A program made the position numbers and the translations under genes. A stretch of 64,000 nucleotides of DNA, taken from positions 620,001 to 684,000 of the forward strand of contig MPMG01000001.1 of assembly GCA_002238485.1 (NCBI GenBank), given 5' to 3'. The notes under the pieces are model-generated. The model saw only the letters and a program-made list of their open reading frames with translations, searched no databases and was not told where the DNA came from. The stretch is from Chloroflexi bacterium bin20 (lineage in GTDB: Bacteria > Chloroflexota > Anaerolineae > Aggregatilineales > Phototrophicaceae). Below, piece after piece: positions 26,829 through 36,149 of the stretch (its first letter is position 1; every line of letters begins with the position of its first letter).

Positions 26829-27287
26829 CTAGCGGTCTTTCAGCGCGCGTTCGATCTGCCGGTTGGCATCGCGCTTTGCCAGGTCGGCGCGTTTGTCATA
26901 GCGCTTTTTACCGCGGGCCACACCGATCTCGACCTTGGCGCGTCCACGCTCCAGATACACTTGCAGCGGGATCGCTGTCATGCCACCTTCGCGCAGATTG
27001 CTGATGATGCGGTTGATTTCACGCCGATGCAGCAGCAGCTTGCGGGGGCGGCGCGGGTCGCTGTGTCCAAATCTGCGGGCTTCTTTGTAGGGTGCAATGT
27101 GAATGTTGACCAGCCACAGTTCGCCCTCTTTCGCCTGCACATAGCCATCGCCGATATTGATGCTGCCATTGCGGATTGACTTGATTTCCGAGCCCATCAG
27201 CACCAAGCCAGCATCGTAACGATCGCGCACATCGTAGTCTCGCCGGGCTTTGCGATTGCGGGTTACGAGTTTTCGAGGCGCGCTCAT
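26829..27287 (-). CDS. smpB: SsrA-binding protein SmpB
   Basis: The 152-residue OB-fold protein binds tmRNA and brings it to stalled ribosomes for trans-translation. The hallmarks are RKARRDYDVRDRYDAGLVL, LMGSEIKSIRNG, the HIAPYKEARRFGHSDPRRPR block and the basic C-terminal tail RYDKRADLAKRDANRQIERA, which folds in the mRNA channel. No tmRNA gene was found nearby. It precedes trpS in the same direction with a 78-base gap. Confidence 0.97.
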   Translation of the reverse strand: MSAPRKLVTRNRKARRDYDVRDRYDAGLVLMGSEIKSIRNGSINIGDGYVQAKEGELWLVNIHIAPYKEARRFGHSDPRRPRKLLLHRREINRIISNLREGGMTAIPLQVYLERGRAKVEIGVARGKKRYDKRADLAKRDANRQIERALKDR

Positions 27288-27350
27288 GCTTGGCTCGCTG
27301 ACGGTCGGCGTCGGGCAGAACCAGTATCATACGGGGAAGCGAGGCGCGAT

Positions 27351-28601
27351 TCAACCCAGCTGCTTCCACTCGCGCTGGAAATCCCGATCGTCGATCGCGC
27401 CACTGGCGAAGTCGCGAATCAGGCGCGCCTCCGAGCCTATTATACGCAGCGTGGCACCCGGATCATCGCAATTTTTCAAGCCAGCCGCCACCGCATCCAA
27501 CTCGGCAGGAATCTCGTTCGCCAGCGTCACGACTGCCTGCATAATGGACGCGACCTTGGAGTTGAAATCTGTGCCCGGCAAAGCGCAAGATTGCAGGACC
27601 AGGGTGTTGCCCGCGTCTGAGTCGCGCAGGAAAGAATGCCTCGGCTCTAGCTCGAAATCGCGAATCAGCTGCGCAACCCGCTGGGCAAAGTCGCTTTCGG
27701 CTCTGGGCAGCGGCACAAATGTCGGGCTGGGCGCTGGTGTCGGCGATGGTCCAGCCGTCTGCACAGGCTCGTTGGTAGCAGTCGCGCCGAATTCAACGTC
27801 CGTGTCCGACAGTTCTGCTGGAGCTTGGGCTGTGGCTGTGGCAATCGGCGCCTCCGCCTCGGCGGCAAAGGTTGGCTCGCGCGGGGCTTCTGCTTGCTGC
27901 TCTGCCACCGCGGCGACAGTCGGCTCAGTTGGCTGGTTTTCTTGCTGTTCTTCTATCGCGGCCAGCGTCGGCTCTGCGCTGGCGGCCACTTGTTCCTGCG
28001 CAGTGGCGACCGGCGAGATCTCTTCTTGCGGCACAGCCGTACCAATGCTAAACGTATCGCTATCGCTGGGCTGTACAGTCGCTGATTCAACGACTGTAGC
28101 AGGCTGCGGAGACGGCAATATGTTCAAGAGCAGCTGGTTGATGTCGATAGCGCCAGTTGCGATCAATACGCCACCCACGATCAGCAGCAGCAAGGCTGTT
28201 ACCAAAACGGTGGTGCCGATTCGCGACGACCGGTCGGACTGCGGCGCGCCGACAGTGGATTGCAAGTCTTCCCAATCATCAATGTCGATATCTGCATTCT
28301 GGGTGGACGTGGGATCCACTGTAGTCAAAGGTTCGGCGGTCAGATGGGGCGCTTCAATTTGATTCAAGTCTTGCATAAGCTCGCGCGCGCCAGGGTATTG
28401 GTGGTCCAGCTCCAGCACACGTTGCAATGCCGCCCGCCCGATGCTGCTGTCGCGAACGGCGTGAGCATATAACCACCAAATGGCAGCGTCATCGGCATCC
28501 GACTCCAAGAACGGCGCCAAAATTTCTTGAGCCGCTTCCAGCTCGCCGCGCTCAATGAGCTTATGCGCGTTTTGCAGCGCAGTCGATTTGGCATTGCTCA
28601 T
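27351..28601 (-). CDS. TPR-like protein with a membrane span and low-complexity external region
   Basis: The 416-residue product has an N-terminal tetratricopeptide-like region (ALQNAHKLIERGELEAAQEI, residues 8-27) on the cytoplasmic side. One membrane helix lies near 131-152 (TTVLVTALLLLIVGGVLIATG). A Glu/Ala/Pro/Thr-rich stretch of about 150 residues with EPT repeats follows, then a conserved-looking helical domain of about 110 residues. The function is unknown. AAAGGA lies 7 bases before the ATG at 28601. The composition of the repeat region suggests a flexible spacer across the wall. Confidence 0.8.
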   Translation of the reverse strand: MSNAKSTALQNAHKLIERGELEAAQEILAPFLESDADDAAIWWLYAHAVRDSSIGRAALQRVLELDHQYPGARELMQDLNQIEAPHLTAEPLTTVDPTSTQNADIDIDDWEDLQSTVGAPQSDRSSRIGTTVLVTALLLLIVGGVLIATGAIDINQLLLNILPSPQPATVVESATVQPSDSDTFSIGTAVPQEEISPVATAQEQVAASAEPTLAAIEEQQENQPTEPTVAAVAEQQAEAPREPTFAAEAEAPIATATAQAPAELSDTDVEFGATATNEPVQTAGPSPTPAPSPTFVPLPRAESDFAQRVAQLIRDFELEPRHSFLRDSDAGNTLVLQSCALPGTDFNSKVASIMQAVVTLANEIPAELDAVAAGLKNCDDPGATLRIIGSEARLIRDFASGAIDDRDFQREWKQLG

Positions 28602-28687
28602 AAGAATCCTTTGCAACAACCCATTTTGATGGGAGACGCTGAGACCATCACGGGGGCAGTGTACAAGCGCTTGAAAACTGGCGCAAC

Positions 28688-28712
28688 AAAAAAGCCCGCC
28701 ACCCTGGCGAGC
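28688..28712 (-). terminator. Intrinsic terminator after tRNA-Leu
   Basis: On the minus strand GCTCGCC pairs with GGCGGGC (one T-G pair) around AGGGT, followed by six T. It starts 7 bases past the tRNA 3' end. Confidence 0.8.
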
Positions 28713-28719
28713 TGTTCAA

Positions 28720-28801
28720 TGCCCTGAAGAGGACTCGAACCTCCACCCCGTTAAGGACACGGCCCTCAACCGTGCGCGTCTGCCAGTTCCGCCATCAGGG
28801 C
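28720..28801 (-). tRNA. tRNA-Leu (anticodon GAG)
   Basis: The minus strand gives a class II tRNA: acceptor arms GCCCTGA and TCAGGGC, anticodon arm CACGG-TTGAGGG-CCGTG with GAG, a long variable arm (TCCTTAACGGGGT region) and T-arm GGAGG-TTCGAGT-CCTCT. The discriminator is A and no CCA is encoded. It reads CUC/CUU codons. Confidence 0.97.
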
Positions 28802-28814
28802 AATCGTGTCAAAC

Positions 28815-28842
28815 AGTATACGCCGCGCGACAACGATGTCAA
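28815..28842 (-). promoter_or_regulatory. Strong sigma70-type promoter of tRNA-Leu
   Basis: A perfect TTGACA (28837-28842) and TATACT (28815-28820) with a 16-base spacer on the minus strand end 13 bases before the tRNA. It is the best promoter in the window and a useful guide to the consensus here. Confidence 0.82.
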
Positions 28843-28873
28843 GTGCAGCGGTAGAGCGCCTCCGTACTGAATC

Positions 28874-28902
28874 TTGAGCGAGCGGCAGTCCTGTCCTATG
28901 AT
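28874..28902 (+). promoter_or_regulatory. Promoter of the plsX-fabF-trmFO-hflX run
   Basis: TTGAGC (28874-28879) and TATGAT (28897-28902) have a 17-base spacer. The predicted start lies about 44 bases before the plsX ATG. Confidence 0.6.
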
Positions 28903-28952
28903 AGGCGCAGCTTATGGCTGTTTAGCGACACGTTTTGGAAGGCAAGGACCGA

Positions 28953-29951
28953 ATGCGCATAGCGCTGGACGCGATGGGGACAGACAGCCGCCCACTCAAC
29001 GACATTGCCGGCGGCGTGCTGGCTGCGAATGAATTTGGCGATACCATCGTACTGGTCGGTGACGAGTCGCGCATCAAACGCGAGCTGCAGAATCATCAAG
29101 TCAATGACGGCGCAGTAGAGATTTTGCATGCGCCTGACGCTATCGCCATGGACGAGAAGCCCACCGATGTGCTCAAAGCCAACCCGAGCTCTTCAATCTA
29201 TATTGCGCTGGACGCGGTCAAACGCGGCGAGGTTGACGCTTTTGTCACCATGGGCAACACGGGCGCTGTGCACGCCATCGCCACGTTGAAGACCTTGCGG
29301 CGCATCCCCGGTGTCAAACGCCCGGTGCTTTCGGCGCTTTTCCCCGTCAATCACCATCGAATGATCTTTCTGGATGTCGGCGCGAATGCGGATGTGCGGG
29401 CAGAATGGGTGCCGCAATTCGCCATCATGGGCAGTATCTATGCCCAGCGCGTGCTCAATTGTCCACAGCCGCGCATCGCCCTCCTCTCCAATGGCGCGGA
29501 AGATACCAAAGGCAACCTGCTCATCCGCGAGTCGGTGGAATTGCTGCGCCACAGCGATCTCAATTTCGTCGGCAATGTTGAGCCGGTCGAGCTGATGGGC
29601 GCGGTGGCTGATGTGATCGTGATGGATGGCTTTGTCGGCAACATTGTGCTCAAGATGTTCGAAGCGACCGCGAACTATGTGGCGACGCTGATCCGCCAGG
29701 AATTTCGCAATGATATGCTGTCCACCATAGGCGGCGCGCTGGCACAACCGGCTTTCAAGCGCATCCGCCGTCAGGTCGATACATCCGAGGTCGGCGGCGC
29801 GCCACTGCTGGGCGTCAACGGGGTTGTCATCATTGGGCACGGGCAGAACTCGCCCATCGGCATAAAAAATGCCATCCAGCAAGCCCGCACTGCCGTTCGC
29901 GAGGATGTCATCGGCGCGATCCGTTCGGGCATCGCCCAGCAAGCCAAATGA
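28953..29951 (+). CDS. plsX: Phosphate acyltransferase PlsX
   Basis: The 332-residue enzyme makes acyl-phosphate from acyl-ACP, the first step of phospholipid synthesis through PlsY. Family blocks present are RIALDAMGTDSRP (a variant of the usual DAMGGD), the MGNTGA loop, PRIALLSNGAEDTKGN and the DVIVMDGFVGNIVLKMFE motif. AAGGA lies 4 bases before ATG 28953; the frame extends to a TTG at 28935. It is followed 13 bases later by fabF, a usual plsX-fab neighbourhood. Confidence 0.96.
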   Translation: MRIALDAMGTDSRPLNDIAGGVLAANEFGDTIVLVGDESRIKRELQNHQVNDGAVEILHAPDAIAMDEKPTDVLKANPSSSIYIALDAVKRGEVDAFVTMGNTGAVHAIATLKTLRRIPGVKRPVLSALFPVNHHRMIFLDVGANADVRAEWVPQFAIMGSIYAQRVLNCPQPRIALLSNGAEDTKGNLLIRESVELLRHSDLNFVGNVEPVELMGAVADVIVMDGFVGNIVLKMFEATANYVATLIRQEFRNDMLSTIGGALAQPAFKRIRRQVDTSEVGGAPLLGVNGVVIIGHGQNSPIGIKNAIQQARTAVREDVIGAIRSGIAQQAK

Positions 29952-29964
29952 GCCGGAGCAAACA

Positions 29965-31227
29965 ATGGAACTAAGGCGGGGCGGAAAAAAGCGCGTTGTC
30001 ATCACGGGCATGGGCATCGTTTCGCCTTTGGGGTACAAGCTGGCATTTTGGGATGCCTTGCAGCGAGGCGAAAGCGGCATCCGCAAGCTGCAGAATATTG
30101 AAAGCGAGCACCTGGATGTGCGCATCGGCGGCGAAGTAAAGGATTTCGATTCGTCGTCTGTCATCCGCCCCAAAGAAGCGCGGCGCATGGGCAGAGCCAC
30201 CCAATTCGCGCTGGTGGCATCGCAGCAGGCTGTCGAAGACGCCGGTTTGTCGCGGGACGAAATGCGCGATATCGGCGAGCGAGTCGCCACCATCATCGGC
30301 ACGACGCTGGGCAGTTACGAAGTGGGTGAGGCGGGCATTCGCGCCTGGCGAGACTCTGGTCATCGGCGCGCCAACCCCACCAGCATCGTCAACGCCTTGC
30401 CCAATATGCCGGCGCATTATGTGAGCAAGATGTTCGGCGCGGTCGGTCCGCTGATTACGCCTTCTGTCGCTTGCGCAACGGGCATACAGGCGGTGGGAGA
30501 AGCCTGCGACCTCATCCAGCTGGGCAAGTGCGATCTGGCGCTGGCGGGGGCGATGGATGCCGTCATCATCGACTACATCTTGGCTGGCTTCAGCGCGACT
30601 CGCGCCTTGACGCGCGACTATAACGATGACCCAACTGCCGCCAGCCGTCCCTTTGAGGCAGACCGATCCGGTTTCGTCTTGGGCGAAGGCGGCGCGGTCT
30701 TCATCGTCGAGAGCTTCGAAAGCGCCCTGCAGCGCGATGCCAGAATGTATGCTGAGGTGCTGGGTTATGCCGCGTCGTCGGATGCGTATCATGTTGCCGC
30801 GCCCGACCCCCACGGCGGCGGCGCAAAACGAGCCATGCAGTGGGCGCTGGACGATGCCCGGGTCAACAGCGATGAGATCGAAACCATCAACGCGCACGGC
30901 TCTTCCACGCAAGCCAACGACGCCATTGAGACAGCGGCGATCAAACAAGTCTTCGGCGAACAGGCCTACAATATCCCCGTCAATTCCACCAAGAGCATGA
31001 TCGGGCATGCCATGGCTGGCTGCGGCTCGCAAGAATTGGCAGCTTGCCTGATGACGCTAAGTCGCGAGGTGCTGCATCCGACCATCAATTATGAAAGACC
31101 CGATCCAAACTGCGACCTGGACTATGTGCCCAACACGGCGCGGGATGTGCCTGGCATCCGCACCATTATGTCCAACAGCTTTGGCTTGGGCGGGCAGAAT
31201 GCGTCTATTGTCTTGCGCAAGCTCTAG
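29965..31227 (+). CDS. fabF: 3-oxoacyl-ACP synthase II (FabF)
   Basis: The 420-residue condensing enzyme extends acyl-ACP with malonyl-ACP in fatty acid synthesis. The catalytic Cys170 is in SVACATG, His311 in NAHGSSTQAND (usually THGTST), Lys343 in NSTKSMIGH and His348 in the same block. VVITGMGIVSPLG opens the thiolase fold. GGAG is upstream of the ATG at 29965. It acts with the AcpP encoded at 45.7 kb. The AHGSST variant is conservative and should not affect function. Confidence 0.95.
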   Translation: MELRRGGKKRVVITGMGIVSPLGYKLAFWDALQRGESGIRKLQNIESEHLDVRIGGEVKDFDSSSVIRPKEARRMGRATQFALVASQQAVEDAGLSRDEMRDIGERVATIIGTTLGSYEVGEAGIRAWRDSGHRRANPTSIVNALPNMPAHYVSKMFGAVGPLITPSVACATGIQAVGEACDLIQLGKCDLALAGAMDAVIIDYILAGFSATRALTRDYNDDPTAASRPFEADRSGFVLGEGGAVFIVESFESALQRDARMYAEVLGYAASSDAYHVAAPDPHGGGAKRAMQWALDDARVNSDEIETINAHGSSTQANDAIETAAIKQVFGEQAYNIPVNSTKSMIGHAMAGCGSQELAACLMTLSREVLHPTINYERPDPNCDLDYVPNTARDVPGIRTIMSNSFGLGGQNASIVLRKL

Positions 31228-31243
31228 GGTCTGAGGAGGCGAT

Positions 31244-32596
31244 TTGTCAAAATTTGTGATTGTCATCGGCGGCGGTTTGGCTGGCAGCGAGGCGGCCTGG
31301 CAGTTGGCGGAGCGCGGACATCGCGTGCTGCTCTACGAGATGCGCCCGGCCCGATCAACTGGCGCGCATGTCAGTAGCAGTCTGGCTGAGCTGGTCTGCA
31401 GCAATTCGCTTGGATCGAAGCTGCCCGACCGCGCGACGGGTTTGCTGCAAAGCGAAATGCGCGCTTTGGGATCGCTGCTGATGCGCTGCGCCGAGGCGAC
31501 TGCGGTGCCGGCTGGTGGCGCGCTGGCTGTCGACCGAGAACGATTTGCCGAGCAGGTAACGCAGATTCTCAGCAACCACCCCAATATCGAAATCCGCCGA
31601 GAAGAAGTTGCTGAACTGCCGCTGGACGAGCCTTGCATCGTCGCCACGGGTCCGCTCACATCGCCGGCGCTGGCAGACGCGATCGGCAAGCTGACTGGCG
31701 AGGAATACTTGTATTTCTACGATGCCATTTCGCCCATTGTGCGCGCCAGCAGCATCGATATGAACCGCGCTTTCTCTGCCAATCGCTATGGACGGGGCGA
31801 AGAAAATGGCGCGGACTATATCAACTGTCCGCTGGAACGCGACGAATATTATGCCTTTGTGCGCGCCTTAAAAACTGCCGAAATCATCGAGCTGCGCGAC
31901 TTTGAACGCGAAGACCCCAATTTCTTTGAAGGCTGCGTGCCCATCGAAGAGCTGGCAAAGCGCGGCGAAGACACACTGGCATTCGGTCCGATGCGCCCGG
32001 TCGGCTTGACCAATCCGCATACGGGTCGGCGTCCCTTTGCGGTTGTGCAACTGAGGCAAGATGACCTGGCTGGCAGCCTCTACAATATCGTCGGCTTTCA
32101 AACCAATATCCGCTGGGCGCAGCAGCGAGAGATCCTGCGCATGCTGCCGGGCTTGCAAAGCGCCGAGTTCATCCGCATGGGGCAGATGCACCGCAACACA
32201 TTTTTAAACGCGCCCGCCCTGCTCTGCGCCACCATGCAGTTCCGCGCGCAAGCTCTGCTATACTTCGCAGGACAGTTGACGGGCATTGAAGGCTATGTGG
32301 GCAATATCGCAACGGGCTTTGTGGCCGCGATCAACATGTCGCGGCAGTTGCGCGGTTTGGATGCGTGGATTCCGCCGCAACAGACGATGTTGGGCGCGCT
32401 CTGCCATTATGTCACGCATACAGATGCCAGACGCTTCCAGCCTATGAAAGCCAATCTGGGCATATTGCCGCCGCTGGAGGCGCGCATCAAGAACAAGGCG
32501 CAGCGCCGAACCGCCTATGCCGACCGCGCGATTGAAGCCATGCGGGAGTCCATTAGCGCACTGGACGGCGATATCATAGAGCCACAAATCGCATGA
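31244..32596 (+). CDS. trmFO: TrmFO, folate-dependent tRNA m5U54 methyltransferase
   Basis: The 450-residue flavoprotein transfers a methylene group from methylene-tetrahydrofolate to U54 of tRNA. The FAD-binding opening is VIVIGGGLAGSEAAWQLAER. The flavin-adduct Cys52 is in ELVCSNSLGSKL, and the second conserved Cys is in FEGCVPIEE. It also has the QMHRNTFLNAP and QLTGIEGYVGNIATG blocks. The start is TTG, supported by GAGGAGG 4-5 bases upstream. Its stop overlaps the hflX ATG as ATGA. Confidence 0.96.
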   Translation: MSKFVIVIGGGLAGSEAAWQLAERGHRVLLYEMRPARSTGAHVSSSLAELVCSNSLGSKLPDRATGLLQSEMRALGSLLMRCAEATAVPAGGALAVDRERFAEQVTQILSNHPNIEIRREEVAELPLDEPCIVATGPLTSPALADAIGKLTGEEYLYFYDAISPIVRASSIDMNRAFSANRYGRGEENGADYINCPLERDEYYAFVRALKTAEIIELRDFEREDPNFFEGCVPIEELAKRGEDTLAFGPMRPVGLTNPHTGRRPFAVVQLRQDDLAGSLYNIVGFQTNIRWAQQREILRMLPGLQSAEFIRMGQMHRNTFLNAPALLCATMQFRAQALLYFAGQLTGIEGYVGNIATGFVAAINMSRQLRGLDAWIPPQQTMLGALCHYVTHTDARRFQPMKANLGILPPLEARIKNKAQRRTAYADRAIEAMRESISALDGDIIEPQIA

Positions 32597-33915
32597 CAGA
32601 ATACGCATTTCGGCGCGATGCAAATGCCGAGCGCGCTTACCTGGTAGGCGTTGCGCTACGACAGGGTCATTCCTTGATTTCAGTCGCAGACTCTCTCGCG
32701 GAGTTGGCGCTGCTCGCAGAGACGGCGGGCATCACTGTGGTGGGACAAACGCAACAGACCTTGCGCCGCATCAACCCCAAGACCATGATCGGCACAGGCA
32801 AATTGGAAGAGATCGCCGAGAAAGTGCTTGTCTGTGATGCCAATGTGGTGATCTTTGATGATGAACTTTCGCCACGGCACCAACGCGAGATCGAAAAGCT
32901 GCTGGGCGAATCGGTGCGATTGCTAGATCGCTCGGCGCTGATCTTGGATATCTTCGCACAGCATGCCCGCACCAGCGAAGGCGCGCTGCAAGTTGAACTG
33001 GCACAATACGAATACCGCTTGCCTCGTCTCACGCGGCAATGGACGCACCTGGCGCGACAAGCCGGTGGCGGCGCCGCACGAGGTGGAGCTGGCGGCGTTG
33101 GCTTGCGCGGTCCGGGCGAGACTCAATTGGAAGTTGATCGCCGCGAGATCACGCGCAAAATAACCAGATTGAAAGCCGACCTGGAGCAAGTGCGCGCCCA
33201 CCGCAGCCTGCACCGCGCTCGCAGACAAGTCTCGGGCTTGCCCATGGCTGCGCTGGTGGGCTATACCAACGCCGGCAAGTCAACGTTGATCAATTCGTTG
33301 AGCGACTCGGACATTTATGTCGCCGACCAGCTCTTCGCAACGCTCGACCCGACCACGCGCCGCGTACAATTGCCCGATGGCAGCGAGGCGTTGCTTAGTG
33401 ACACGGTCGGTTTCATTCAGAAGCTGCCGACTACGTTGATCGCCGCATTCCGCGCCACGCTGGAAGAAGTTACCGAAGCCGATCTGCTGCTGCATGTAGT
33501 CGATATCAGCCATGCCAACGCCGTCCAGCATATTGAAGCGGTCGAAGATACACTGGCAGAAATAGACGCCGCCCACATGCCGCGCCTGTTGATCTTGAAC
33601 AAGATCGACCGCCTGCCGGGCGCTCCGCCACAACTGCCGCTCATCGACAAGTACGAAGCAATCGTGCCAATCTCCGCGCGCGACAGGCTTGGCCTGGACG
33701 CCCTGCTCGACACGATCGTCCATGTCGTCGCGCGGCAGCGCATCCAACTGGATATTGTCATTCCCTACCAAGCCGGGCAGATCTATTCCGATTTGTATGA
33801 CAAAGGCTATATCGAATCGGAACGGACGAGCGCTTCGGGCTGGGAACTGCGACTGAGCCTTCCCCAGGCCCTGCGCGACAATTATCAACGTTATGCTGTC
33901 AGCATCGGAGAATAG
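32593..33915 (+). CDS. hflX: HflX ribosome-associated GTPase
   Basis: The 440-residue protein has the HflX N-terminal domain (INPKTMIGTGKLEEI, then FDDELSPRHQREIEK) and a glycine-rich linker GGGAARGGAGGVGLRGPGET. A TRAFAC GTPase follows: G1 GYTNAGKST, ATLDPTTRR in switch I, G3 DTVGF, G4 NKID. HflX splits stalled or hibernating 70S ribosomes under stress. Four-base overlap with trmFO indicates translational coupling. Six bases separate its stop from the convergent propeller gene. Confidence 0.96.
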   Translation: MTEYAFRRDANAERAYLVGVALRQGHSLISVADSLAELALLAETAGITVVGQTQQTLRRINPKTMIGTGKLEEIAEKVLVCDANVVIFDDELSPRHQREIEKLLGESVRLLDRSALILDIFAQHARTSEGALQVELAQYEYRLPRLTRQWTHLARQAGGGAARGGAGGVGLRGPGETQLEVDRREITRKITRLKADLEQVRAHRSLHRARRQVSGLPMAALVGYTNAGKSTLINSLSDSDIYVADQLFATLDPTTRRVQLPDGSEALLSDTVGFIQKLPTTLIAAFRATLEEVTEADLLLHVVDISHANAVQHIEAVEDTLAEIDAAHMPRLLILNKIDRLPGAPPQLPLIDKYEAIVPISARDRLGLDALLDTIVHVVARQRIQLDIVIPYQAGQIYSDLYDKGYIESERTSASGWELRLSLPQALRDNYQRYAVSIGE

Positions 33916-33921
33916 CGCCGG

Positions 33922-34827
33922 CTAGGCAGGTAGTTGCACCCAGTAAATCTCCGGGCGAAAGCGGCTGTGCAGAAACAAGCGCAGATCGTCGGACAGGGTG
34001 ATGGCCAAGGGCGCTGCTACATCCGAGAACACCACTGGCTCGATATCATCGCCGCTGCAGCCACCATCCAGGCACAGGAGCGGATCGACCCGCCCGACCA
34101 CGCCGCGCGTCCCCAGCGCATACGCGAAGTAGAGAAATCCATCTGCCCCTAGCGCAAGATTGCTGGTGTTTTGCACCCCCGAAACCAATGGATTCAGTTC
34201 GCCGCTTTCCAACTCAAAGACTTCTATGCCGCGCCGCGCGCTGCCGCCATTGGCGATATACACGCGGTCTTCGTGGCGAACGATGCCTGTGGGCGCGCGC
34301 AGCCCCTCAACCAGCTTGCTTATTGCGCCGCCACTTTCTATGGCGAAGATGCTGTTGGCGCGCGTATCGCTGACGAGCAGAACATTGTCGTCCAGCCGCG
34401 TGATGCCCCAAGCGCCCGTCAAGCGCTCCGCGATTTTGACCGGGGCGAGTCGCCGCTGGTCGAGCTGCCAAAGCGCGCCGCTTTCGGGATCGGGAACGAA
34501 CAGATCAAAGCCGGTCTCGGTGCTTTCGGCGATGAGGCTGTTGCCGTTGCGCACACCGAAAACAAAACTGATGCTGTCGCCAGTTTGCGCATCCACTTTG
34601 TAGACGGTCCAGTCGCCGTTGCAGACGGTGAAGAGATCGCCTTCGTGATAAACCAGCCCGTTTGGACGCTGCACATTGCCTATCAGCAGAGTCAAGTCGC
34701 CTTGCAAGAAGGGGAGTCGCGTTGGCAGGGCTGTCGAAGGCGTGGCGGCAGCAGTCGGCGTGGGTATCGCTTGCGCCAACGTCGGCAGACACAAGAACAA
34801 GAGCAAGAATTGGGCAGCGTACTTCAC
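33922..34827 (-). CDS. Secreted beta-propeller (NHL/SMP-30-like) protein
   Basis: The 301-residue product has a signal peptide (FLLLFLCLPTLAQA) then Thr/Pro/Ala-rich residues, and blades with the repeating pattern of NHL or gluconolactonase-like propellers: RPNGLVYHEGDLFTVCNG, GAWGITRLDDNVLLVSDT, APTGIVRHEDRVYIANGG. It may be a surface binding protein or a lactonase-like enzyme, but the metal-binding residues of SMP-30 are not obvious. The start is GTG without a clear ribosome site. Its promoter region is shared with the divergent methyltransferase gene. Confidence 0.8.
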   Translation of the reverse strand: MKYAAQFLLLFLCLPTLAQAIPTPTAAATPSTALPTRLPFLQGDLTLLIGNVQRPNGLVYHEGDLFTVCNGDWTVYKVDAQTGDSISFVFGVRNGNSLIAESTETGFDLFVPDPESGALWQLDQRRLAPVKIAERLTGAWGITRLDDNVLLVSDTRANSIFAIESGGAISKLVEGLRAPTGIVRHEDRVYIANGGSARRGIEVFELESGELNPLVSGVQNTSNLALGADGFLYFAYALGTRGVVGRVDPLLCLDGGCSGDDIEPVVFSDVAAPLAITLSDDLRLFLHSRFRPEIYWVQLPA

Positions 34828-34944
34828 AGGGCGTATCCAAGGGCGCTAATCGCGATTCGGGCGCATTGTACACCAGTTACGCGCCCTGCTCTAGCGCAAA
34901 CACCAGGCTCGCTTGCGTTACAATGCGCTACCTGTACTTGTGCC

Positions 34945-36015
34945 ATGCGAATGATGCGCGAGAAGTCTGTGCCAAAACCCATCCACGAATACGAAGCCGA
35001 AGTTGTGCCGGGCCTGGAAGAGCTTGCCATGCATGAATTGCGCAATACGCTGGGCAGCAGGCTGACCGGGATGCGTCGCACTCGGGCTGGTTTCTTGCGC
35101 TTTGCTTATGGCGCTGCGCCTGCGCGACTGAACAGGCTCCGCTCGGTGATTGCTCTGTACGCGGTACATCATTTCGATATTCCTCGTCCGCGAGCATTTC
35201 TGGGCAACCAGCACTTCTCGCGCCTCTGCGAGATTCTGCGGGCTGTGGCGGATGGTTTTGGCGGTCCAGCCAGCAGCTTTGGTATCGGCGCGGCGGGGTC
35301 GGATTCGCCGGTCATGCTGCGACTGCGTGCCGAGCTGGGCGATGCGCTGGGCTTGCCTTACGCTGAAGATGGCAAAGGGCAGCTGTATATGCGGCTGTTG
35401 AGAGGCAATAGCGGCGGCTGGGAGGCGCTTTTGCGCACGACGCCCGCCCCTTTGTCCAAACGCCGATATCGAGAAGTCGATGTGCCGGGCGCGCTGAATG
35501 CCAGCGTCGCCTATGCTATGACGCGCCTGGCTGCTGCGCCACCCAATGCCACAGTCGTCAACCTGTGCAGCGGCTCGACAACGATCCTGATCGAGCACGC
35601 ATTGTCCCAGCCGACCCATCGCTCGCTGGCGATTGACTTGGATGCAACTATGCTGGCTGCGGGAACATGCAATGCGGCTGCGGCAAAGCGCCGACACATC
35701 ATTCACCTGTTGGGGGATGCGCGCGCGGCTCCCCTGCCCCGCCAGTGCGCGGACTTGCTCTATGCCGACTTGCCTTTTGGCAAGCTCATCGGCACGCACG
35801 CCGATAATGAAAGGCTGTATCCCGCCATCTTGCGAGAAGCGGCTCGTCTGGCGCGTGCCTCGGCGAAACTCATCGCCCTCACCCATGAAATCAAGTTGCT
35901 GCGGCGCTGCGTTCGCGGACCAGGGTGGCGAATCGTCGACGAACTTCCCATCGCCTTGAGCGGATTGCATCCACGCATCTTCGTTCTCGCGCGAGATATA
36001 GGCAGGTCGGCTTGA
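34945..36015 (+). CDS. RlmL/Trm14-like RNA guanine-N2 methyltransferase family protein
   Basis: The 356-residue product has a THUMP-like N-terminal half starting YEAEVVPGLEELAMHELR. A Rossmann methyltransferase half follows with SAM motif VNLCSGSTTILIEHAL and active-site motif ADLPFGKLIG, the DLPFG form of the N/DPPY/F box. These place it with RlmL, Trm14 and TrmG10-like enzymes that form m2G in rRNA or tRNA. Motif I reads NLCSGST where DPFCGSGT is usual, a moderate divergence. ATGs at 34945, 34951 and 34954 are all possible starts. The target base cannot be predicted. Confidence 0.8.
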   Translation: MRMMREKSVPKPIHEYEAEVVPGLEELAMHELRNTLGSRLTGMRRTRAGFLRFAYGAAPARLNRLRSVIALYAVHHFDIPRPRAFLGNQHFSRLCEILRAVADGFGGPASSFGIGAAGSDSPVMLRLRAELGDALGLPYAEDGKGQLYMRLLRGNSGGWEALLRTTPAPLSKRRYREVDVPGALNASVAYAMTRLAAAPPNATVVNLCSGSTTILIEHALSQPTHRSLAIDLDATMLAAGTCNAAAAKRRHIIHLLGDARAAPLPRQCADLLYADLPFGKLIGTHADNERLYPAILREAARLARASAKLIALTHEIKLLRRCVRGPGWRIVDELPIALSGLHPRIFVLARDIGRSA

Positions 36016-36087
36016 GGCGATCATGACGCGCAGCGTGTACAGGGATTGCGGCTGTGTGGTTGTCGCGCTGTGTCCTTGGCCTGCCTG

Positions 36088-36096
36088 TGCTAGAAT
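36088..36096 (+). promoter_or_regulatory. Possible extended -10 promoter of the G5 lipoprotein gene
   Basis: TGC followed by TAGAAT forms an extended -10, 54 bases before the ATG. No -35 is visible. Similar TGC-TAnACT elements precede genes at 40958 and 45033. Confidence 0.35.
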
Positions 36097-36149
36097 CGGC
36101 GGCGGAAGGCTGATGTCTTGCTTGTCTCAGTTGACTTGGACTGCTGGAT

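Noticed and set aside
26751..27350. tmRNA gene near smpB
   Set aside because: The gaps of 78 and 63 bases around smpB are too short and contain no tRNA-like ends.
29193..30302. 369-residue minus-strand frame over plsX and fabF
   Set aside because: Antisense shadow of two well-supported enzymes; Arg/Ser-rich composition without domain.
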